In this document: one piece after another, positions 53,930 through 64,000 of the stretch
Numbering within the stretch: position 1 is the first letter of the stretch
Layout of the letters: each line of letters opens with the position of its first letter
Source: Roridomyces roridus
Taxonomy: Eukaryota > Basidiomycota > Agaricomycetes > Agaricales > Mycenaceae
Assembly: GCA_029378245.1 (NCBI GenBank)
Contig: JARKIF010000002.1
Location: 496,001 to 560,000, forward strand
DNA length: 64,000 nucleotides
Direction: 5' to 3'
Program-made: the position numbers and the translations under genes
Notes under the pieces: generated by a model
Database searches by the model: none
The model's input: only the letters and a program-made list of their open reading frames with translations
What the model was told of the DNA's origin: nothing

Positions 53930-55543
53930 TATGGGGTGTGGCGCCTAAGAAAGACCAGTCTTTGAGAGCGGAGGAAAGAAGTAGGCGGTTTGGCCGAGTA
54001 ATACACCCGCCGCTAGCAAAGTCGCTGGCGGCCACCGGTGGCTACCGATGGACACCGGCGGCCGTTGGTTGTCATTGTTTCCCAGCGAATCTGATGCATG
54101 TTGGTGATCGCCGTTGGCATTCATCAGATCACCCACTCAAGTTGACGAGACTGCCTCCCACTGGGTTCCAGTGGGAGGTAGCAAATACTCGCTCAATGTT
54201 TCGAGAACTTATTCGGTTCATCGTTGCTTCTCATGATTTGCAACCCCTGGCTGATCCATCTGCATGAATGAAGGGTTCAAGGTGATGTAACCCGCTCCTT
54301 CTTGCTGGTTTCCGATGGCTTCCAGGGGATTCCATTGGGTGAAGTGTTTCTTTGGTTGCAGGAATTAGATATAGTCACCAAATTGCTGAGGAACAAAGAA
54401 TGATTCACTGGAATCCAGTGGATGCCGACGTTGGTTCAATGTGCCGATCAACTCAAAGCTGTACAAGTGGAACATCATGAACTCAAGAGCGCGAACGATG
54501 GCCGTAGAAATATCTCGAAAAAATAAAAGCCCACGCACTGCCAACTCACGCAAAACTCACCACAGTCCATCATGAGCCAGTGGATTCCAGTGGAAATTGG
54601 TGTGACGCTCGGCGGCCGACGTTGATGTCCGCCATCATCCAACGCCGATCCCTGCCGATCAGCCGTTTGACAGCTCCGCGTGTATTACTGGTTTGGCCAT
54701 CACGACGATTTCGGCACTCCGAGTCCGGCCATCACTCCATGCCGGATTCCTCCTTCTCGCCATCTCAACGCCCGACCTTTTCAAGGTGGCACGCCGGCCT
54801 TCAACGGACAAGGACACTGAACAATTGAATGCTAATCCCTTGTCAGCAAGTTCCCAGGAAGTCTGAAGATCTGAAGCGATGGTCGAGGATGGCCACGAGC
54901 AACGGGCGTTGATTGCGCACTCTGTGTCAACCTGCAGCTGCCTGCTGAGGCCCTCTGTCCTCCGACTTCTTCGTCCAACATTCCTGAAAAGATCCATAAT
55001 TCAATCCGTGGAGTAAATCTTAATCGTGGACTCACTTGGACTGTCTCAGTGTCTGACAAGTTTCACGACCGACACTCTGAAGACTGCGGAGATATTCAGA
55101 TCGCCTCGGCTTGAAGGTCTGCATTGCAGCAGCCTCTTTTATATCCATAGGCAACCACTCGGGATATCTCCGGTACCGCTTTTCGAAGACCTTGGGAATA
55201 CCACCGGCATCTCGCGTGGGCCGCTCTCATCACCCTCCTCGAGAAACCCGCGGGTAACGCGCGGGTACGGGTACACCCTGGACCGTGATACCCGCGCGCT
55301 TCGTACCTGCACCAGCTCTTGATACCCCACTAGAATCCTTCGCGTCGCTGCGTACTTGTGAGCAAGTTCAAAGAGGATGGCGGCCCGGAATCCTGATGGC
55401 CGCTCTATATCGCGGCGCGCTCCGGATCCCCGCTCCTGTCTTTGCGGATAGGACTCCAATTCCAGTTTCGGCGCCTCTCGACCAAAGGTCGGAAGACTGG
55501 AATGGCTTTCCTCTAATATAAATATGAGCCCTGAGCCATCCAA
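53930..55543. other. Repeat-rich spacer between MG7 and AP2
   Basis: No gene recognised. The part at 54150-54600 has several variants of a CACTGG-N-TCCAGTG palindrome (54154-54178, 54406-54420, about 54578-54593). A GC-rich CCGCGGGTAACGCGCGGGTACGGG stretch (about 55248) lies further on. A TATAAATA box at about 55517 lies 27 bases before the AP2 ATG. Confidence 0.5.
54154..54178. repeat. Perfect 11-bp inverted repeat with 3-base loop
   Basis: CCTCCCACTGG, GTT, CCAGTGGGAGG. It could form a hairpin or cruciform, and its CCACTGG core recurs in the next 450 bases. Confidence 0.8.
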
Positions 55544-57233
55544 ATGCTCCAGTACTACTCCAAGATGCTCCGCCTCTTGGGTCTTTTCTTCTTCTTCTTC
55601 TTCTTCTTCTTCACTTCAAGCTATGCTACTCAAGCCGTGCCTCGAGCTATCCAGGTTCAATCGCACCGTGCGTCTGCGCACGCGAGGCGCAGGGCACTGA
55701 AGCCGGTCACCTTACCCTTGGACGACTATTTCCTGGGCACCGACCTCCAGTGGATTGGAAACATCTCAGTCGGGACACCGCCTCAGACAATGCTTGTCGT
55801 CTTCGACACCGGCAGCAGCACGCTCGAGTTGGCATCGACGCTCTGTGGGGAAGCGTGTAGCAACCAGGTCCAGTTTGATCCCACGCAGAGCTCGACATTC
55901 GCAGACGGTAACTTTACGGGCGTTCTCTTCTTTGACACTGGTTTGCCGCGATCTGGGTGCATGTAGTGGGATTCTGACGTGAGATTGCAGGTGTGGGCGT
56001 AGTCCCCGTCATCGGAAACAACACGCAGTAGGTGGTTTCTTCGCAATCAATCCTACACCTGGCTGAGCAAGATCAGAATGACCCTCCACAATGCTACGGA
56101 CACAGTCTCGATTGGGGGTTTGACTATAAAGTCAACCGAGCTCTTCCTCATCCTCAATCAGACCGAACCATTCTTCGCAGACCCTTTCAGCGGCATCCAG
56201 GGTGAGAACGACATGACGTGTCAACCCACCTCTCTTGCTGGCAGTCTCAACTTTTTCTTAGGACTGGATGCCAAAGCGACTGGCGTGTTTAGTGCTCTCA
56301 TCGACCAAGGATTGCCTTGTGAGTTTCCTGTTAATTCCGTGCAGATTGCCCAGCCCTGATTTAACCCTGCAAAAGCTCTGTTCAGCTTCTTTTTGACTCC
56401 ACAAGCAGGGGGCAACGCTGAATTGACTATCGGCGGAATTGATGACACGAAATTCGATGGCTCGTACTTTATTTACATTGACACTACCTCTCTACTAAAC
56501 ACATTTACAACAGGACCGCTGACCTTCGCCTCTCTGACTGCACCAGGCAAACAAAATTTCTGGTCGTCAGTTTCTTCCTATCTTTGTTAGTGCTGAGAAA
56601 GGCTCATCATCATTTGTTTCCCAAGCCTCATCTCCCCTCAAGTATTCGTCAACGGACAAACTACCTCACTGCTGAACACTACGAGGGAAGTCATCTTTGA
56701 CAGCGGAACGAGCAACATCCTCTTCCCTACAGACGTAACCGTACGAATTCTCTCCCCATCCTCTCGTGCACCACAGTCATAACGATGTATTGAACACAGG
56801 AAGCCATCTACGCACTCATTTCCCCGGACATCGTCCCCCACGCCTCGGAAAACGGTACCTACGGCATCGCCTGCGACCGTATCCCAACCCTCCCCGCCGA
56901 GATCACAATCCAATTCACGGCTCAAGACGGCTCTGCGTTCAACTTGACGATTCCCAGCATTGAGCTGAGTGTTGGGCCGTTCGAGGACGATCCGGAGACG
57001 TGCCAGACGCTCATTAATGCGTTCGATGGGCATAATCTTCTTGGGGCCAGGTGAGTTCCGGGTTCTCGTTGTTGGTTTATCAGAGGAGAATTCGAGCTTA
57101 TTGAATTGGTTTCAGCGTCTTGAAGCATTATTATAGGTATGCCGCAGTCTCTAATTGTTTTCCCTTGTTTTTGATTGGTTCATTTAGCGTCTGGGATGTT
57201 GGAGGCCAGCGGATGGGATTCGCAGCGGTCTAA
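55544..57233 (+). CDS. Pepsin-like aspartic protease (AP2)
   Basis: About ten exons. Signal peptide contains nine phenylalanines in a row (RLLGLFFFFFFFFFTSS). The propeptide is basic (HARRRALKP). First catalytic motif VVFDTGSSTLEL, second EVIFDSGTSNILFP, ending VWDVGGQRMGFAAV. Both D-T/S-G triads are canonical, so the enzyme is probably active, secreted and acid-acting, as in family A1. GVFSALIDQGLPC and ELTIGGIDDTKFDG correspond to conserved pepsin segments, and TCQTLINAFDG is shared with AP1. The flap region is short and lacks the usual Tyr-Gly motif. Exons were joined by comparison with AP1. Confidence 0.85.
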
Positions 57234-57574
57234 GGCGTCAATTGTTCGACATATACAAGATGCTGTAAGCAAATGTGGATGATATCTTTGCATTCTTCCG
57301 AAGGTCTTCCCATACATCGAGCTCAAAAATATCCATGTAATGGGCAAGTGCTGTCGAACGTGCAGTACGGGTGCACCGTCTTCTCCAAGTCGAGGCTGAT
57401 TCAAATAGCAGAGGACGCTCTACTCAATGTTATTATCCATTGAACGTTGAACGATTGTTCCGTTCGGGATCCAATATTCAGCTGCCTCCTCACCCCACGA
57501 TTAGATAGGTAATTATAACATTCAGATGCCATACAGGGTTCAAGTACAAGGGTATGTTGGAATTTCTCTAGCTC
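57234..57574. other. Spacer after AP2
   Basis: 3' flanks of two convergent genes. Nothing else recognised. Confidence 0.4.
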
Positions 57575-58423
57575 TCAAATAGCCAACGCAGGGATCTCTT
57601 TGCCAGCAAATACATCATCAGTCTCTAGAGTCGATTCCGTCGCGTCGGTCACAGTCGACTCAGGACTGGCCTGCGTCAACGGCAGCGACAAGTGGGAAAG
57701 CCTGCGGTACCGGTCGAACCATGTCCCTGAAGCGTATACAGTGCCTGTGACTCGATATTCAATACCTTTGCACGTTTTTTGGATTATGGACTCACTAGCT
57801 GCAGGCTCCGACTCCGAGTCAGCATTCTCCTGCGCCAACGCAGCTCTCTTCTTGGCGTTTTCACTCATGGCCTGCAGGATATGAGATGTGCATAGTGAGT
57901 GCGTGTCGGAATTCTCACGATGACCTGAGCCAACCCATCCGCGGCTAGTTTGTTGAGTTCTTCGATTGCGATTTTCCTCTCCTCCTCCCTCGCCTTCTCG
58001 TGGGCCTCTTCGCGAGCCTCCTCGCGAACCATGTAATTCATCATCATCCCAACAGTTGCCTTTTGAATTTCTTCCTCCTCATCTGGGCTTGGGATGGATT
58101 CCTCCAATCTGTCGGGGCCATTAAAATCAAGAAATGTGCGAATAGTTTGGGAACCTACTGAGCATGAATGGACATTAACTGGTACTTCTCAACCTCAGTG
58201 AACATTGTTTGGTATTTATTAACCATCTCGAGGATGAATCGGCGCTTTCGGCGGTGGTCTCGTGGAAGGCTTTCAAGACCCTGACCGCGAGTTGTTGGAG
58301 GTCAAGTGCTTCCGAGTCGCAATCGTCGCTGCTGGGGGCGCTACCGGTGAGCCATTCTTGCTCGCCATCGAAATCCGGGCCCAAAGTCATCCGGGCGACG
58401 TCACAAATAAGATCTGTAGACAT
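57575..58423 (-). CDS. Hypothetical coiled-coil protein
   Basis: Four exons can be joined in phase: MSTDLICDVARMTLGPDF to LDLQQLA, MVNKYQTMFTEVEKYQ, LEESIPSPDEEEEIQ with the charged helix VREEAREEAHEKAREEERK, and AMSENAKKRAALAQENADSE to GKEIPALAI. The centre is an obvious coiled coil or single alpha-helix rich in E, R and K. No known domain, signal peptide or membrane segment. The first intron is the least certain: a read-through frame ends soon after SSSRWLINTKQ. Function unknown. Confidence 0.5.
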
Positions 58424-58925
58424 GGGCTGGAGAGAAGAGTGGGTTGATTGTAGGTTTTGTTGTAGTTGCAAGCTGGGAATATGAGGGAGTGGGATTTCCG
58501 GCTCTGTTTTATATACGGGCCTGAATCGTGTAACCAAGTGAACAAAAACGCAGAGCTTTGTGTTCTTATTCTGGACCATTCACCGTACGAGACAAGATTA
58601 GTGCTGCAAAACGCCGCATTCACACAATAGCAGGATGCTTGGAGAACAAAGGGGAGAGGCGGTGTTGGTTCAAATTAGCTCGGTGACCTTGGTCCTTGTT
58701 GGTTCTTGACAATTTGTGGGTCCCGATATCATCCAGCTTTGTTATTTCGCTACACATCCTGCGGACAGGAGTTGGGAGCTCTGAGATGGAAGGCAGGCCT
58801 ATTGTGTGCAAAAACAATGGCGAACGTCATTTTCAACCAAACTGAAATGGAAGCCTTCTTCAAGTTGAACAAAGACATTGCCAAGGCGGGATTCGGAGAC
58901 AATTAGACCTTGTTCAACCCACTCT
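58424..58925. other. Spacer upstream of the hypothetical gene
   Basis: No gene recognised; holds the promoter of the gene at 57575-58423 and the 3' flank of the nitrilase gene. Confidence 0.4.
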
Positions 58926-60213
58926 TCACACCCTCGGCTTGCTCACATCCGGATACACGTCAAACCTCCGCTGCTCCGTCACAGGGATGCCCGCTCGAGC
59001 ACTGTACATCACCTCGGGATCAACATCCGCGAAGACAATTTCTTCCCCCTCCCCAGCCTCCACCAACACTTTGGCCCTGCGTGTCTGTTAGCATACAGCG
59101 AAAATGGAACACGAGAAAATACGAACATGGGATCTACGACCATGGAATGACCCCACTTTTCGGTCGTGTTAGTTGAAGAACACGCGATGTCTCAACGAAT
59201 ACGCACAGCGTGGTAATTTGCAGTCATATCTCGAGCCGAACTGCACATTGCCATGAACACTTGATTGTCCACGGCACTACAAGGAGTTGTAAGCCTAGTA
59301 CTTGCTGCCTAGGGAGCAACCCACCGTGAGCGCTGAAGCAACTCCCAGTGGAGCGGTCCAGTTGTCGTGTTGAACGCGCTGGGGTAAATGAGGACTTGGG
59401 CTCCTTGACGGGCAGCGATCATGGCCAGCTCGGGGAAGCGCACGTCGTAGCAGATCCCGAGACCAATGCGGGCGAATTCTGTGTCAAAGAAGGTGGTGCT
59501 AGATCCCCCAGTCAGCGTTTCGCTTTCCTGGACTACAGTCAATTTAAGAAGCTTCTTTGGTAAATTCCGCACCTTGAATTTTATCTTGCCGGGAATGTCG
59601 ATATCGAATAGATGGACCTTACGATGGATTGCGACAAGTACACCTAGTTCGGTGAATACCGATACAACAACTGTGGAAGCTCCTACCATCCGGGTTGTAC
59701 ACCGTGCAAGTATTGTAAACCTTATCGTCCACGTCGCGCTCCGGGATGGTGCCTGTGGGAAAGCAATGTCGGATAGCCGGTCTCTTTAGGTCTAACAGGA
59801 CCGCCCTCCGATAAGCCAAATTTTTGTCTCTTTCGCAACTCCGGAAAGCATCTTGACGGCTGGATTGACATCGTTAGCTCGCGGATTGGCACTTGCTCGC
59901 GGAAACGTACTTTCACTCTGAGTTTCAGCGACATCGTATGGTTTGCCTGTGAAACTGATCTTCTCGGCGGAGGAAGGAAGGTGTGGGTGGCTACAGGGAA
60001 AGTTGAAGTATTCCTGCAGTCTCAGATAAGTCCGAGAAGAGAGATTGCTTGCAAGGGAGGGCAGACAGGCAAGACGATCAAGTCAGGTTTCTTCGCGTCT
60101 GCAGCAGCTCGTAAGACCATTTCGCGGGCATGCTTGATGTTATCCGTCTTGTTGGCAGTGATACTCCCGAGCTGAATGAGGGCCAAACGAAAGGGCTTGA
60201 AGTTTGGTGACAT
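58926..60213 (-). CDS. NIT2: Omega-amidase, NIT2-like nitrilase superfamily
   Basis: About 310 residues in about seven exons. Starts [22 protein letters not shown]. Catalytic triad positions are seen: Glu after DLIVLP in the spliced product (LP-EYFNFP), Lys in [15 protein letters not shown], Cys in [14 protein letters not shown]. The family segments [40 protein letters not shown] and DVDPE are present. NIT2 hydrolyses alpha-ketoglutaramate and alpha-ketosuccinamate to the ketoacid and ammonia, in cytosol and mitochondria. Human NIT2 reads LPECFNSPYG where this reads [10 protein letters not shown], so the loop after the Glu is divergent. Shares a 225-base upstream region with the divergent kinase. 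Confidence 0.85.
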
Positions 60214-60438
60214 GGTGGTGCTAATTCAAGAGAGATTCGGCGAACCGTCCCGAAACGGAAACTTTGACGCGCGCCTTTCTTCTCCCGAACCCTCATGCAC
60301 ACACGACGCGCCCTCCGTTCTCTTCACGTGCCCAAGGCCGCCAAACGCGTCTCCATTCTCCGATCGTTTGTTTGGTGTGTCTCATGAAAGTTTGGTCACG
60401 GTCAGCCACCCTCAATTACAACTTTACTCTGTACCGCA
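60214..60438. promoter_or_regulatory. Shared upstream region of NIT2-like gene and membrane kinase
   Basis: 225 bases between divergent starts. No TATA box is obvious. Confidence 0.4.
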
Positions 60439-62890
<2,452 letters not shown>

Positions 62891-63629
62891 ATCGTAAAAC
62901 CATATAGATTGCTGCTCGGTATGCCTCTGCGTCATTCTCTCTCTTTCACCAACTCACATTCTCTCAGATATACCCTTCTTCTCTTCCTTTTGATTTTACA
63001 CTCCATTGAGAATCGCGTCGGGGCGGATGAAGACGTTGTGCACGGAGAAGGATCGATACGGCGGCGGCGGTGGCGAAGCTAACGACGAAGTTTGAGGGTT
63101 TGTGCGAAGGACTGGTGTGTGAAGGGGACGCCCGACAACGATCACCACCGACTTACGCCAACTCGACATTCCGAAAGTCAGTCTTGCCTCCCGTTTGTTG
63201 CGTGAGTGGTTTGTCCTTCTGTTGCTGGCGTTGTCTGACTTTTGTTCAGCGTGGGTGTCCTTGGTGTCCAGCTATGGTTCATCGGCCCTCGTCACGACCG
63301 TGGAGGATTTTTCTTTTTTTTCCTATTATCTTCTCTCTCCGTCTGTATCTCGTCTATATGAATCCTCTCTTTTCATCTGAATTCGTTCGTGCAAGTCGGT
63401 AGAGAAGGTAGAGATAGGCCGGCGACTAATGCATATCGGGAGCAGCTCGGCCAGAGCCCGAAGCTTACTCTCTGCATCCATGTATTGCTCCTTCCTTCCT
63501 TCCTCCCGTCCTCGTCAGGGTCGCGTCGGGTAGCAGGCAACGCCCGTTTTGATTGACCTCGTTGATCCATTCACTTTTTTCTTTTGCGGGAATATGGCCG
63601 AGTCAGGGCTCTGAGCTTATCTCTTCACC
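62891..63629. other. Spacer between membrane kinase and carrier gene
   Basis: No gene recognised. Short frames at 63070-63402 lack domains. Pyrimidine-rich stretches near 63300-63340 and 63580 are compatible with a promoter. Confidence 0.45.
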
Positions 63630-64000
63630 ATGTCCAAGACGGTCAAGGACCTCACCGCTGGGACGGCGGGCGGTATCGCCCAGGTATGCCCTTTCCTCTG
63701 GCAAGCTCGCTGAATGCGACGGCTCACAGGTGCTGGTCGGCCAACCGTTCGACATCGTCAAAGTTGTGGGTGCTTTTTCCTCTCGAGGGCTGGCTCGGGA
63801 TGAACACTATCGAAGCGTATGCAAACGGCACCCCAAGGGACCTATTCGGGCATGATGCACTGTGCGACGGGTATCTTGAAAAACGAGGGGCCTCTCGCTT
63901 TTTACAAGGTGTGTGTTGGCAGACTCGCAGGAGACTTGAACTTTAAACACTCTACAGGGAACCCTTACGCCTCTGCTGGGAATCGGCGTGTGCGTATCCA
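63630..64000 (+). CDS. Mitochondrial carrier family protein (5' part, cut by window end)
   Basis: Spliced exons read MSKTVKDLTAGTAGGIAQ, then VLVGQPFDIVKV, RMQTAPQGTYSGMMHCATGI to LAFYK, then GTLTPLLGIGVCVS. PFDIVKVRMQ is the P-x-D/E-x-x-K/R signature of the SLC25 family, and KGTLTPLLGIG closes the first repeat. Of the known subfamilies it resembles Ymc1- and carnitine carrier-like proteins. Substrate cannot be decided from this part. It should sit in the inner mitochondrial membrane. Introns are 45-55 bases. The rest lies outside the window. Confidence 0.85.

Noticed and set aside
63070..63402. Short frame between the membrane kinase and the carrier gene
   Set aside because: No domain, no splice partners, and sequence composition like untranslated DNA.

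Overview
The window is nuclear DNA of a filamentous basidiomycete, most likely one of the Agaricomycetes. Genes are broken by many 45-60 base GT-AG introns with CTNAY-like branch sites. They include Agaricomycete-type F-box proteins, velvet regulators, a Cds1/Chk2-type FHA kinase and a CTR9 subunit of the Paf1 complex. There are no operons, no rRNA genes and no CRISPR arrays. Exon boundaries were inferred by eye from reading frame, splice signals and comparison of paralogues inside the window.

Layout. 0-7 kb: three copies of an unusual MYND-like zinc finger/GNAT fusion family (called MG1-MG8 here) and two secreted ferritin-like (Rds1-type) genes (A, B). 7-12 kb: two divergent FHA-domain protein kinases; the right-hand one is the Cds1/Chk2 orthologue candidate. 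12-15 kb: a tandem pair of F-box-like genes. 16-21 kb: two neighbouring velvet-domain genes. 21.5-25.5 kb: CTR9. 26-34 kb: three more ferritin-like genes (C, D, E) and MG4, MG5. 34-38 kb: a second tandem pair of F-box-like genes and MG6. 38-46 kb: a duplicated module of F-box/ankyrin gene and divergent FHA kinase, with one kinase clearly dead. 46-57 kb: two pepsin-like aspartic proteases, an F-box gene and its debris, MG7, an MG relic and repeat-rich spacers. 57-64 kb: a hypothetical coiled-coil gene, an omega-amidase (NIT2-like), a membrane-anchored kinase, and the 5' end of a mitochondrial carrier gene cut by the window end.

The main theme is local duplication. The block MG1-A-B-MG2 (1-5574) is an inverted copy of MG4-D-E-MG5 (27756-34036), including shared intergenic DNA and a conserved bidirectional promoter between ferritin-like and MG genes. 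The F-box pairs and the ankyrin/FHA-kinase modules are tandem duplications. Many copies carry one-base frameshifts or small duplications, so these families seem to be in birth-and-death turnover, while single-copy housekeeping genes (CTR9, Cds1-like kinase, NIT2-like, carrier) look intact. Single-base lesions could in part be assembly errors.

The best candidate for something undescribed is the MG family: a C-x4-C variant of the MYND zinc finger, an acidic linker and a GNAT-like acetyltransferase fold in one protein of about 340 residues, expanded to seven genes and promoter-linked to secreted ferritin-like proteins.
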